A stretch of 64,000 bases of DNA, from the NCBI RefSeq assembly GCF_014197535.1, contig NZ_JACIFV010000001.1:248001-312000 (forward strand), given 5' to 3'. The notes beneath the pieces were generated by a model. That model did not search any database. It worked only from the letters and a program-made list of their open reading frames with translations, and was not told where the DNA came from. Source of the stretch: Rhizobium aethiopicum (GTDB lineage Bacteria > Pseudomonadota > Alphaproteobacteria > Rhizobiales > Rhizobiaceae). This document shows positions 38,382 through 46,504 of this stretch, piece after piece. The position numbers and the translations under genes are program-made. Position 1 is the stretch's first letter; each line of letters opens with the position of its first letter.

Positions 38382-38398
38382 CGCATGACTGCCATGCG
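38382..38398 (-). other. Hairpin between the small SOS gene and dnaE
   Basis: CGCATG, 5 nt, CATGCG makes a perfect 6-bp stem but has no T run, so it is not an intrinsic terminator. Transcripts from the SOS promoter could read through into dnaE. Confidence 0.5.
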
Positions 38399-38412
38399 AT
38401 CCCCTGAAAACT

Positions 38413-38499
38413 TTAGATCGCGATGACGATAAGCGAGAAGCTGGCAACGAACATTGCGATGGAGGTGAATGCTGCGATATCACGGATCATGTCAGTCAT
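38413..38499 (-). CDS. SOS-regulated 28-residue membrane peptide, SidA-like architecture
   Basis: This 28-codon gene has a strong AAAGGAG ribosome binding site 6 nt before ATG. The peptide has a short polar N-terminus (MTDMIRDIA) followed by one transmembrane segment up to the C-terminus (FVASFSLIVIAI at the end). Its promoter, 29 nt upstream of the start codon, has a LexA box inside it. An SOS-induced single-span peptide of this size recalls Caulobacter SidA (29 residues, blocks division through FtsW/FtsN) and enteric TisB. I do not claim sequence homology. Function as a division inhibitor is inference from size, topology and control. Confidence 0.7.
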   Translation of the reverse strand: MTDMIRDIAAFTSIAMFVASFSLIVIAI

Positions 38500-38527
38500 C
38501 TGGCTCTCCTTTACTCGTTATGTTTTC

Positions 38528-38556
38528 AATTTGTTCCATCTATGTTCCTATGTCAA
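38528..38556 (-). promoter_or_regulatory. SOS promoter of the 28-residue gene
   Basis: The -35 element is a perfect TTGACA (38556-38551). After 17 nt follows CAAATT (38533-38528) as -10. The LexA box at 38533-38547 lies within the spacer, the standard position for repression. Confidence 0.7.
38533..38547. promoter_or_regulatory. LexA box 1 (GTTC-N7-GTTC)
   Basis: GTTC at 38533-38536, CATCTAT, GTTC at 38544-38547 on the plus strand; read for the minus-strand gene it is GAAC-N7-GAAC. This direct repeat is the established LexA recognition pattern of Alphaproteobacteria. Confidence 0.85.
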
Positions 38557-38746
38557 CAGGAATCTTTTCCTCCGCGCTTGCGTTTGAAAAATGCCGATTC
38601 CCGGCTGCGAATCGAGCCCCGCCTCGGCGCTGGCTTTGAACATGCTTTGCGCGACCGGCTCGGCATCGCCTGTCGAACGGATCCGTACAGCGCATCCGAT
38701 GTCTGATGCACCTGCCCCAAGGCGATCGAGCAATGCTCGCTCTTTT

Positions 38747-38761
38747 GTTCTTCTTTTGTTC
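38747..38761. promoter_or_regulatory. LexA box 2 (GTTC-N7-GTTC)
   Basis: GTTC at 38747-38750, TTCTTTT, GTTC at 38758-38761. It overlaps the -35 of the promoter for the DUF5680 gene. A third GTTC (38767-38770) follows at a 5-nt spacing. Confidence 0.8.
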
Positions 38762-38778
38762 TCAATGTTCTGCTATAT
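38750..38778 (+). promoter_or_regulatory. Putative promoter of the DUF5680 gene
   Basis: CTTCTT (38750-38755), 17 nt, CTATAT (38773-38778). The -10 is identical to the rhizobial consensus CTATAT; the -35 is partial and is covered by LexA box 2. Confidence 0.6.
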
Positions 38779-38809
38779 CCGTATCAGTGAGGCTGGGAGG
38801 AAGATGATA

Positions 38810-39274
38810 ATGATCGACACCGCAATGCTGAGCGACTTCATCGTAGAGGCGAAAGCCGCGACCTATGTCGGCGGCGGCGTGCCTCGCCCGCCCTGCCGGC
38901 TGGGTGCCCATGATATCGGCTACTTCAGCGGCGACTGGCGTTATCTCGACAGCTATTTCGGCGGCACCGATTTCGCCGGACAGGAAGTGGTTTGGTTTGC
39001 CGGCGAACCCGTCTGGGCGATGAATTATTTCGGCTGCGTCGTCGCGTCCGATCTCATCGACGGCAGAGCCGCCGGAACGGTGATCAAGGCGGCGCTGTCG
39101 GCAATGTATCGGGAGGGCCGCTTTCTCGGCGGAATGGAATTCAATCATCCGTTCGGCCGCTATGTCGACCGCAGCGAAGGTGGCTGCGAGCGATTCAGCG
39201 GCCATGAATACATCATGGTCGCCGGCCGGAAGGCCTATGTGCTCGATTACCGTGGCGGGCTTGTGACCCCGTAA
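38810..39274 (+). CDS. DUF5680 family protein under LexA box
   Basis: This soluble protein of 154 residues is rich in aromatic and Gly residues (GDWRYLDSYFGGTDFAGQEVVWF, NYFGCVVASD, FSGHEYIMVAGRKAYVLDYRGG), the pattern of DUF5680. The ATG at 38810 sits 9 nt after GGGAGG; an ATG at 38804 is too close to it. The frame is open further upstream but that part covers the promoter and is not coding. The LexA box implies DNA-damage induction. No biochemical role is known to me. Confidence 0.8.
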   Translation: MIDTAMLSDFIVEAKAATYVGGGVPRPPCRLGAHDIGYFSGDWRYLDSYFGGTDFAGQEVVWFAGEPVWAMNYFGCVVASDLIDGRAAGTVIKAALSAMYREGRFLGGMEFNHPFGRYVDRSEGGCERFSGHEYIMVAGRKAYVLDYRGGLVTP

Positions 39275-39284
39275 TCGCCTTAGA

Positions 39285-39968
39285 CTAAAACTCTACGACC
39301 TTGCCATCGGAGATCGTGACGCGCCGATCCATGCGGCCGGCGAGTTCGTGATTGTGGGTGGCGATGAGGGCAGCAAGGCCGGATTGGCGCACCAGCGCCT
39401 CCAGCGCATCGAAGACGTAACTTGCCGTTTCCGGATCCAGATTGCCGGTCGGCTCGTCGGCAAGCAGCAGCGTCGGCGCATTGGCGACGGCACGGGCGAT
39501 CGCGACGCGCTGCTGTTCGCCTCCGGAAAGTTCAGCCGGGCGATGCGAACCGCGATGGCCGATGCGCATATAATCGAGAAGCTGGCCGGCTCGCTCCCGG
39601 GCTTCCTTCCAGGACAGACCGGCGATCAGCTGCGGCATCATGATGTTCTCAAGCGCCGAAAATTCCGGCAGGAGATGGTGGAATTGATAGACGAAGCCGA
39701 TCTCGCGGCGGCGAATCGCCGTGCGCTTCTCATCGGAAAGGCCATCGCAGGCATGACCGTTGATGGTAACCTCGCCGCCGTCGGGATGCTCGAGCAGGCC
39801 GGCGACATGCAGCAGCGTCGACTTGCCGGTGCCGGAGGGGGCGACAAGGGCGACAATCTCCCCTTTCGACAGCGAAAAATCCGCTCCCTTCAGGATCGTG
39901 AGCAGCGTATCGCCCTGCCCGTAATGGCGCTCGACGCCGGTAAGATTGAGGACGACGTTTCGATTCAT
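39285..39968 (-). CDS. lolD: Lipoprotein-releasing ABC transporter ATPase LolD
   Basis: This ATPase of 227 residues powers release of outer-membrane lipoproteins from the inner membrane. Walker A is APSGTGKST, the Q-loop is in [11 protein letters not shown], the ABC signature [14 protein letters not shown], Walker [13 protein letters not shown] and the H-loop THNHEL. I chose the ATG at 39968 (MNRNVV), 15 nt after the lolC stop; an upstream in-frame extension would overlap lolC. It is the last gene of proS-lolC-lolD. Confidence 0.95.
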   Translation of the reverse strand: MNRNVVLNLTGVERHYGQGDTLLTILKGADFSLSKGEIVALVAPSGTGKSTLLHVAGLLEHPDGGEVTINGHACDGLSDEKRTAIRRREIGFVYQFHHLLPEFSALENIMMPQLIAGLSWKEARERAGQLLDYMRIGHRGSHRPAELSGGEQQRVAIARAVANAPTLLLADEPTGNLDPETASYVFDALEALVRQSGLAALIATHNHELAGRMDRRVTISDGKVVEF

Positions 39969-39982
39969 GAATGCGGCATTCC

Positions 39983-41287
39983 TTATTCGTAGCGCAGGGC
40001 CTGCACCGGATCGAGCCTGGAGGCGCGCCATGCCGGGAAGATGGTGGCGATGAAGGAGAGGCTGAGCGCCATGATGACCACCGAGATCGTTTCGCTGATA
40101 TCCATCTCGGCCGGCAGCTGGCTGAGGAAATAGACCTGCGGATTGAAAATCACGGTGCCGGAGATCCAGGAGAAGAACTGGCGAATGGATTCGATATTCA
40201 CGCAGACGAGAACGCCGAGCAGCACGCCGGCAAGGGTGCCGACGATACCGATCGCCGCCCCGGTCATGAAGAAGATGCGCATGATGGCGCCGGCGCTGGC
40301 TCCCATGGTGCGCAGGATGGCGATATCGCTGCCCTTGTCCTTCACCAGCATGATGAGGCCGGAGATGATGTTGAGCGCCGCCACGAGCACGATCAGCGTC
40401 AGGATCATGAACATGACGTTGCGCTCGACCTGGAGTGCGGAGAAGAAGGTCTGGTTGCGCTGGCGCCAGTCGGTGAGGTTGATCTGGCGGCCGGCCGCCT
40501 CCTCCACCTTGGGCTTCAGGGCGTCGATATCGTCGGGGTGATCGACGAAGAGCTCGATCGACTGCACCAGCCCGGCGGCATTGAAGTAAAGCTGCGCTTC
40601 CTCGAGCGGCATGAAGATGATCGACGAGTCATATTCCGACATGCCGATCTCGAACAGGCCGGAGATCTTGTAGGATTTGACTCGCGGATTGACGCCCATC
40701 GGTGTGATGTCGCCTTCCGGCGAGGTCAGGGTGATGAGATCGCCGACGCGCAGACCCATCTGATCGGCCATGCGGGTGCCGATCAGCACGCCTTCACCCG
40801 AGGCAAAGCCCACCATGTCGCCGGACTTGATGTTATTAGAGATCGCTTTGAGCTTGGTCAGGTCTTCAGCGCGGACGCCACGCACCAAAGCGCCGGTGCT
40901 GCCGCCGGCCTGGGCGGAGGCAAGCACCTGGCCTTCCACCAAGGGCAACGCCATCTTGACGCCGGGCACGGCGGCGAACCTGCTGGTGAGGTCGGCATAA
41001 TCGGTGAAGGGGCCGTCGACCGGCTGCACGATCATATGACCGTTGATGCCGAGGATGCGCGAGACGAGTTCGGTGCGAAAGCCGTTCATGACGGCCATGA
41101 CGATGATCAGCGTCGCAACGCCGAGCATGATGCCGACGAAGGAGAAGCCGGCAATCACCGAAATGAAGGCCTCCTTGCGGCGGGCGCGCAGATAACGCCA
41201 CGCCACGAGGCGCTCAAAGGTGGAAAATGGCTTGCCAGCCGGACCCAAGCCGGATTTTGAACTCCGGTCCACTGCTGCCTCTGCCAT
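39983..41287 (-). CDS. lolC: Lipoprotein-releasing system permease LolC/LolE family
   Basis: This permease of 434 residues has the FtsX/MacB topology. It has one N-terminal membrane segment after [20 protein letters not shown], a large periplasmic domain (about 65-280) and three C-terminal segments in an FtsX domain ([34 protein letters not shown]). Only one permease gene is present, so it probably works as a homodimer (LolF type), as in many alphaproteobacteria. It lies 15 nt after proS and 15 nt before lolD. Confidence 0.93.
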   Translation of the reverse strand: MAEAAVDRSSKSGLGPAGKPFSTFERLVAWRYLRARRKEAFISVIAGFSFVGIMLGVATLIIVMAVMNGFRTELVSRILGINGHMIVQPVDGPFTDYADLTSRFAAVPGVKMALPLVEGQVLASAQAGGSTGALVRGVRAEDLTKLKAISNNIKSGDMVGFASGEGVLIGTRMADQMGLRVGDLITLTSPEGDITPMGVNPRVKSYKISGLFEIGMSEYDSSIIFMPLEEAQLYFNAAGLVQSIELFVDHPDDIDALKPKVEEAAGRQINLTDWRQRNQTFFSALQVERNVMFMILTLIVLVAALNIISGLIMLVKDKGSDIAILRTMGASAGAIMRIFFMTGAAIGIVGTLAGVLLGVLVCVNIESIRQFFSWISGTVIFNPQVYFLSQLPAEMDISETISVVIMALSLSFIATIFPAWRASRLDPVQALRYE

Positions 41288-41302
41288 TTCGCCTCCGTTT
41301 CC

Positions 41303-42625
41303 TTAAGCCACGAACCTGTTGATCGCCGCTTCGATGGTCATCGTTTCACGAGCGCCGGTCTTGCGGTCCTTCACTTCGACCTCGCCGTTCGCGACCGCAC
41401 GCGGGCCGGCGATGATCTGGACAGGTACGCCGATCAGGTCGGCGGTCGCGAACTTCGTGCCGGCCCGGTCGTCGGTGTCGTCATAGAGCACATCCTTGCC
41501 GGCCTTTCTCAGCGCGGCGTAGATCAGCTCACAAGTATCGTCGCAGGCCTCATCGCCCGCCTTCATGTTGATGACGACGACATCGAAGGGTGCGACCGAT
41601 GCCGGCCAGATGATTCCGTTGTCATCATGCGATGCTTCGATGATGGCGGGAACAAGGCGTGTCGGACCGATACCGTAGGAACCCATGTGGACGAAGTGTT
41701 CCTTGCCGTCGGGCCCCTGGACTTTCGCGCCCATCGGCTCGGAATATTTCGTGCCGAAGTAGAAGATATGGCCAACCTCGATGCCGCGGGCGGAAAGGCG
41801 CTCGGCTTCGGGAACGGCGTTGAAGGCAGCCTCGTCGTGCATTTCCGAGGTGGCCGCGTAGAGCGAGGTCCACTTGTCGAAGATCGCCTTCAGGCCTTCG
41901 ACGCTGTCGAAATCAGTGTTTTCGCCGGGAATATCGAAACCGACGAAGTCCTTATGGCAGAAGACTTCGGATTCGCCGGTATCGGCGAGGATGATGAATT
42001 CATGGCTGAGATTGCCGCCGATCGGGCCGGTATCCGCGCGCATAGGGATGGCGCGAAGGCCAAGCCGATCGAAGGTTCTGAGATAGGCGGCGAACATCTT
42101 ATTATAGGAATGCTCCGCCCCTTCGCGCGTCAGATCGAAGGAATAAGCGTCCTTCATCATGAATTCGCGCGAGCGCATGGTACCGAAGCGCGGCCGGATC
42201 TCATCGCGGAATTTCAGCTGGATGTGATAGAGGTTGAGCGGCAAATCCTTGTAGGATTTCACCGAGGAGCGGAAAATGTCCGTCACCATCTCCTCGTTGG
42301 TGGGACCATAGAGCATCGGCCGGTCCTGGCGATCCTTGATGCGCAGCATCTCCTTGCCATAGGCATCATAACGGCCGCTTTCCTGCCACAGCTCGGCCGA
42401 CTGCAGGGTCGGCATCGAAAGCTCGATGGCGCCGGCGCGGTTCTGCTCCTCGCGGATGATGGCGTTGACCTTGTCAAGCACTCGCTTGCCGAGCGGCAAC
42501 CAGGAATAGATGCCCTGAGACTGCTGGCGGATCATGCCGGCGCGCAGCATCAACCGATGAGAGACGATTTCCGCCTCCTTGGGGTTTTCCTTAAGGATGG
42601 GCATGAAGTAGCGAGACAGACGCAT
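41303..42625 (-). CDS. proS: Prolyl-tRNA synthetase, short form without editing domain
   Basis: This class II synthetase of 440 residues charges tRNA-Pro in the cytoplasm. It contains the TXE-type loop [13 protein letters not shown], motif 2 [26 protein letters not shown] and motif 3 [14 protein letters not shown]. An anticodon-binding domain ([10 protein letters not shown] onward) ends the protein. The large cis-editing insertion of the enteric enzyme is missing, which is usual in Alphaproteobacteria and implies that Ala-tRNA-Pro clearing depends on a free-standing editor elsewhere. Its promoter is seen at 42801-42829. Confidence 0.95.
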   Translation of the reverse strand: MRLSRYFMPILKENPKEAEIVSHRLMLRAGMIRQQSQGIYSWLPLGKRVLDKVNAIIREEQNRAGAIELSMPTLQSAELWQESGRYDAYGKEMLRIKDRQDRPMLYGPTNEEMVTDIFRSSVKSYKDLPLNLYHIQLKFRDEIRPRFGTMRSREFMMKDAYSFDLTREGAEHSYNKMFAAYLRTFDRLGLRAIPMRADTGPIGGNLSHEFIILADTGESEVFCHKDFVGFDIPGENTDFDSVEGLKAIFDKWTSLYAATSEMHDEAAFNAVPEAERLSARGIEVGHIFYFGTKYSEPMGAKVQGPDGKEHFVHMGSYGIGPTRLVPAIIEASHDDNGIIWPASVAPFDVVVINMKAGDEACDDTCELIYAALRKAGKDVLYDDTDDRAGTKFATADLIGVPVQIIAGPRAVANGEVEVKDRKTGARETMTIEAAINRFVA

Positions 42626-42800
42626 GGCGATTCCGGAGCAGTTGAGATCCCGCTGGCGAGCGGAATCGAAGATACATTGTGAATGTGGGAGCGTTCATAG
42701 CCGCTTCGCGGGGGGAAGGAAACCCGCAACTGCTGTCGGTCGCCTCCCGGACACGTTAGTTCGCACCCGCAAAATGAAAGGGCGTGAAAAAGCGCGTGTT

Positions 42801-42829
42801 TATAAGGACTTGAACGAAAATCTTGTCAA
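42801..42829 (-). promoter_or_regulatory. proS promoter
   Basis: On the minus strand TTGACA (42829-42824) is followed by 17 nt and CTTATA (42806-42801). The transcript would have a leader of about 170 nt before proS. Confidence 0.75.
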
Positions 42830-42884
42830 CAGAAAAATTTTGCTGGTGTGTAGCAAAAATGCAAAAAAAGCTAATGACAAAGCC

Positions 42885-43052
42885 CAATGTTTGAGCTAGC
42901 TTTAGCTCACAAAACAGGCAAGGAAGTTAATTCTTGCCATTTCGCGGTCAAGTCTTGGGAGGATCAGATCTTAGGCGCGCTCGTCGCAGCCCCGGCAACG
43001 GTTACAGATCACGCGATACTTAAAACAAGGCTTTTAGCCTTGTTTTTTTTTG
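42885..43052 (+). ncRNA. Candidate small RNA divergent from proS
   Basis: No protein gene fits this AT-rich stretch, yet it ends in a textbook intrinsic terminator (43022-43051). Upstream stems on the same strand are GAGCTA/TAGCTC (42893-42908) and GGCAAG/CTTGCC (42917-42938). Three ordered hairpins with a terminal U-tract are the typical form of a trans-acting bacterial sRNA. The 5' end and promoter are not resolved; the start is estimated. A frame crossing it on the same strand has no ribosome binding site. Confidence 0.6.
43022..43051 (+). terminator. Strong intrinsic terminator without a protein gene upstream
   Basis: A 10-bp perfect stem AAAACAAGGC/GCCTTGTTTT with loop TTTTA, followed by T to position 43051. 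It is oriented away from proS, so it must end a separate plus-strand RNA. Confidence 0.9.
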
Positions 43053-43189
43053 GTTTTTTGCCCTCTCCTCCCGTTCAAACTCCAGACGGCTTCCGTAAGG
43101 TGAGTCCTCTCATTCCGTTAGGCGAGCTCTCTAAACGCAACACCAGACGCCAATATGCGAGCTGGATTTCCATGATAAGATTTGCATAT

Positions 43190-43204
43190 GCTCAAAGTTT
43201 GAGC
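43190..43204. terminator. Palindrome at 3' end of the DUF1467 gene
   Basis: GCTCAAA-G-TTTGAGC is a perfect 7-bp inverted repeat 11 nt beyond the stop codon of the minus-strand DUF1467 gene. With a 1-nt loop it is more likely a protein-binding palindrome or the base of a cruciform than an efficient terminator. Confidence 0.4.
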
Positions 43205-43214
43205 AAAAGCTATC

Positions 43215-43490
43215 TCAATAGAAGCTAGGCCCGAGTTGTGGAAGGGCGTCAAAGCCCCAGCCAAAATAGGTGTCGCAGACATACCAGATGCCATAGATCA
43301 GCGCCGAGATCAGCGTCGTCAGCGAAAAGACGAAGGCGGCACGAAAGCGGGTGGGTGCGCTTGGCACCGTGCCGAGCACGATATCGTTGTCGTCCGCCTG
43401 GGTGCGCAGGCCGATCGGCAGAACGGCGAACAGCGTCATCCACCAGATGATGAAGTAGACGGCGAATCCCTGAAGGAAGGTCTGGAGCAT
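43215..43490 (-). CDS. DUF1467 family membrane protein
   Basis: The protein has 91 residues with two transmembrane segments (about 6-28 and 55-77; FAVYFIIWWMTLFAVLPIGLR and FSLTTLISALIYGIWY). The WWMTLFAVLPIG pattern is characteristic of DUF1467. Start ATG at 43490 follows GGGAAAG; an upstream extension of 22 residues is unlikely. It is the last gene after mce in the long minus-strand cluster. Function unknown. Confidence 0.85.
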   Translation of the reverse strand: MLQTFLQGFAVYFIIWWMTLFAVLPIGLRTQADDNDIVLGTVPSAPTRFRAAFVFSLTTLISALIYGIWYVCDTYFGWGFDALPQLGPSFY

Positions 43491-43644
43491 TATCTTTCCC
43501 GGTGGTGTCTTGCCGACAGAACGCGTGAAGCGAAGTGCCGCTTGGAGCTGGCGCACTTATACGGCGGAATAGCGTCCAATTCAAAGCGAACGACAGATTT
43601 CGCCGCCTGCCGGTCACTCTGCCGCAGTGCCGATTGTATTTGGT

Positions 43645-44049
43645 TTAGGCTTGTTCGAGTTCGATCAGCGTGCCGAAGAAATCCTTGGGGTGCAGAAAGA
43701 GCACCGGCTTGCCATGCGCGCCGGTCTTCGGCTTGATATCGCCAAGCACCCGCGCGCCGGCGGCGACCAGCCGGTCACGGGCGAGGATGATATCGTCCAC
43801 CTCGTAACAGATATGATGCATGCCGCCGGACGGGTTCTTTTCGAGGAAGGCTGCGATCGGCGAGTCCTGCCCGAGCGGCTGCAGCAATTCGACCTTGGTG
43901 TTCGGCAATTCGACGAAGACGACGGTGACCCCGTGTTCCGGCAGAGGCTGCGGCTGCGATACGGCGGCCCCCAGCGTGTCGCGGTAGGCGGCCGTCGCCG
44001 ATGCGAGGTCGGGGACAGCGATGGCGATGTGGTTTACCCGGCCAAGCAT
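43645..44049 (-). CDS. mce: Methylmalonyl-CoA epimerase
   Basis: This vicinal-oxygen-chelate protein of 134 residues interconverts (S)- and (R)-methylmalonyl-CoA in propionyl-CoA metabolism. Metal ligands are visible in VNHIAIAVPDL, GMHHICYEVDDI and the C-terminal GTLIELEQA. The gene starts 2 nt after the rnj stop, the usual arrangement in Rhizobiales. Confidence 0.92.
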   Translation of the reverse strand: MLGRVNHIAIAVPDLASATAAYRDTLGAAVSQPQPLPEHGVTVVFVELPNTKVELLQPLGQDSPIAAFLEKNPSGGMHHICYEVDDIILARDRLVAAGARVLGDIKPKTGAHGKPVLFLHPKDFFGTLIELEQA

Positions 44050-44051
44050 GG

Positions 44052-45722
44052 TCAGACCTTGGTGACGAAGGCGGTGACAATGGGCTTTTTGCCCCAGGCG
44101 TGATTTGCGGCCGCGCGGATGGCACGGCGCACGGCCTCCTGCAGCATGTCGATATCCTTGCGGCGGGCGCGAGGAATGCTTTCGATGGCGCTGATCGCCG
44201 CATCGTAGAGCGTGTCTTCCATCTCCTCGCCTTCGTCGTCATAAACCGGCAGGCCGATCGAGACGAGATCGGGATCGCCGAGAATGTCATAACGCGCGTC
44301 GAGCACGACGTTGACCGCGACATGGCCGACATAGGAGAGTTTCTTGCGCTCGCCGATGCCCATTTCGTCGAAATCGCCGATCAGGAGGCCGTCCTTGTAG
44401 ATACGGCCATGCGGTGCTTCGCCGATCACCTCGACCGGCCCTGGCGCCAGCCGCAGGATATCGCCGTTGCGCACCCGCGGCACGATCGCGATGCCGGATT
44501 GCTCGGCCAGCTCCTTATGCGCCGTCAGATGCGTCGCCTCGCCATGCACCGGCACGACGATTTTCGGCCGGGTCCACTCATACATCCTCTGCAACTCGTT
44601 GCGGCGCGGATGGCCGGAGACGTGGACGAGTGCCTCGGTATCGGTGATGATATGCACGCCCTGTTCGACGAGGCCGTTCTTGATATCCTGGATCGCCTTC
44701 TCGTTGCCGGGAATGGCACGCGAGGAAAAGACGACAATATCGCCTGCCGCAAAGGCCACGTTGCGCATCTCGTCACGGGAGAGCTTGGCAAGAGCTGCCC
44801 GCGCTTCGCCCTGGCTGCCGGTCAGGATGACGACGACCTTGTCGCGCGGGATATAGCCGTACTCCTCCTCGGAGATGAAAGGTTTGACGCCTTCCATCAG
44901 GCCGATATCGCTAGCGACATCGACGACGCGCTTCAGCGAGCTGCCGAGCAACAGCACTTCGCGGCCGGCCGCCTCGGCAGCCTCGGCTACGGTGCGAATA
45001 CGCCCGACATTCGACGAGAAGGTCGTGATCGCCACCCGGCCCTCGGCATCCTCGATGATTTTGCGCAGGCTTTCCGACACATCCTTCTCGGAGGGCGAAA
45101 CACCGTCGCGCAGGGCATTGGTGGAATCGCACATCAGCGCCAGCACGCCCTCGTCGCCGAGCTGGCGGAAGCGAGTCTCATCGGTCAGGGGCCCGAGCGA
45201 AGGCTCGTGATCGATTTTCCAGTCCCCCGTATGGATGATGTTGCCGGCCGGCGTGCGGATCATCAGCGACATCGGCTCGGGGATCGAATGGTTGACGGCC
45301 ACACCTTCGATGCTGAAGGGGCCGACATTGATCGTATCGCCCGCCTTGAACGGCGTCACCGGCACTTCGCCGATCGTCGCCTTCTCGAAGTTGCGTTTGG
45401 CTTCAAGCAAGCCCGATGTAAAGGCCGAAGCGAAAACCGGAACGTTGAGGCCCGGCCAGAGGTCGGCAAGCGCCCCGTAATGGTCTTCATGGGCATGGGT
45501 GATGATGATCGCCTTGAGGTTCTTGCGCTCGCTGGCGAGGAAGCGGATATCGGGCAGTACGAGATCGACGCCCGGCAGGTCAGGTCCGGGAAAAGTGACG
45601 CCGCAATCGACCATGATCCACTGGCGATGCTCGGGCGGGCCGTAGCCGTAAAGGGCAAGATTCATCCCGATCTCGCCTACGCCACCCAAAGGCAGGAATA
45701 CCAATTCGTCCTGTTTCGCCAT
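44052..45722 (-). CDS. rnj: Ribonuclease J
   Basis: This metallo-beta-lactamase/beta-CASP ribonuclease of 556 residues combines 5'-3' exonuclease and endonuclease activities and matures 16S and 23S rRNA ends. The zinc motif is THAHEDHYGAL, with HTGDWKIDHEP and CDSTNAL. The beta-CASP motifs GSQGEARAAL and VHVSGHPRRNEL and the closing VPVHGEATHL follow. Its presence alongside RNase E is usual in rhizobia. It lies between birA and mce in one direction. Confidence 0.95.
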   Translation of the reverse strand: MAKQDELVFLPLGGVGEIGMNLALYGYGPPEHRQWIMVDCGVTFPGPDLPGVDLVLPDIRFLASERKNLKAIIITHAHEDHYGALADLWPGLNVPVFASAFTSGLLEAKRNFEKATIGEVPVTPFKAGDTINVGPFSIEGVAVNHSIPEPMSLMIRTPAGNIIHTGDWKIDHEPSLGPLTDETRFRQLGDEGVLALMCDSTNALRDGVSPSEKDVSESLRKIIEDAEGRVAITTFSSNVGRIRTVAEAAEAAGREVLLLGSSLKRVVDVASDIGLMEGVKPFISEEEYGYIPRDKVVVILTGSQGEARAALAKLSRDEMRNVAFAAGDIVVFSSRAIPGNEKAIQDIKNGLVEQGVHIITDTEALVHVSGHPRRNELQRMYEWTRPKIVVPVHGEATHLTAHKELAEQSGIAIVPRVRNGDILRLAPGPVEVIGEAPHGRIYKDGLLIGDFDEMGIGERKKLSYVGHVAVNVVLDARYDILGDPDLVSIGLPVYDDEGEEMEDTLYDAAISAIESIPRARRKDIDMLQEAVRRAIRAAANHAWGKKPIVTAFVTKV

Positions 45723-45739
45723 AATTTTCGTTTTTTCCG

Positions 45740-46504
45740 CTATCCAAAAAACACATCACCGGCGGCAATAGACATGATCCTGCCAGCGCCGGTATCGAGC
45801 ATCAACAAGCCATTATCATCAATCCCGGCGAATTGTCCGGAAATCGACCGGTCCGGTAAATTGACCGTGATCTTTTCCCCGACGCCACAGGCGATGGCGC
45901 GCCAGCGCGCAGTGATCTCGGCAATGCCGCGGCCCTGATCCCAAATTTCGAGCACATCCGCCATCGCCGCGAAGAGATGAGCGAAGAGTTCCTCCGGCGA
46001 AGCCGCGCTCGCATGCTGGCGCAGGCAGGTGACGGGATAAAGCGGATTGTCCGGCATGACCGAGACATTGATGCCGATGCCGACGATCAGCGCATAACGG
46101 CCATCCGGCAGCCCTTCGCCTTCGACCAGGATGCCGCAGGTCTTTTTTCTGCCGATGAGAATATCGTTCGGCCATTTGACCTCAAGCGGTTCGCCGCCAG
46201 GCGGCAGTACGCTGCGGATGGCCTGGTGAACGGCAACGGCAACCGCCAGCGGCAGCGAGCCGAGGCGCTCCATCGGCGCCGGGTCGATCAGCAGAAGAGA
46301 CGCGTAGAGATTGCCGCGTTCGGAAACCCAGAGCCTGCCGCGACGGCCGCGGCCGCCGGTCTGCCTTTCGGCCGTCACCCAGAGATTGCCGGGATCCCCC
46401 GCCCGGGCTCGGGCGAGGCATTCGCTATTGGTGGACGATGTTTCCGACAGAGCCTCATGCCTGATATCGCCGAGCGATATCCGGCGTCGTCCGTCGGAGG
46501 CCAT
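45740..46504 (-). CDS. birA: Biotin--[acetyl-CoA-carboxylase] ligase
   Basis: This protein of 254 residues attaches biotin to carboxylases through biotinyl-AMP. The signature loop GRGRRGR, the strand KWPNDILIGRKKTCGILVE and GIGINV are present. There is no N-terminal helix-turn-helix, so it is the monofunctional class and not a repressor. The start overlaps the nuoN stop (TGATG), placing it at the end of the nuo operon as in other alphaproteobacteria. Confidence 0.94.
   Translation of the reverse strand: MASDGRRRISLGDIRHEALSETSSTNSECLARARAGDPGNLWVTAERQTGGRGRRGRLWVSERGNLYASLLLIDPAPMERLGSLPLAVAVAVHQAIRSVLPPGGEPLEVKWPNDILIGRKKTCGILVEGEGLPDGRYALIVGIGINVSVMPDNPLYPVTCLRQHASAASPEELFAHLFAAMADVLEIWDQGRGIAEITARWRAIACGVGEKITVNLPDRSISGQFAGIDDNGLLMLDTGAGRIMSIAAGDVFFG

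Noticed and set aside
38591..38809. 72-residue upstream extension of the DUF5680 gene
   Set aside because: It covers the LexA box and the promoter and lacks a ribosome binding site.
42887..43228. 113-residue plus-strand frame in the proS-DUF1467 gap
   Set aside because: It runs straight through the perfect terminator at 43022-43051 and has no ribosome binding site; an sRNA explains the region better.
44001..45938. 645-residue plus-strand frame antisense to rnj
   Set aside because: Shadow of rnj and birA coding; no motif or ribosome binding site.
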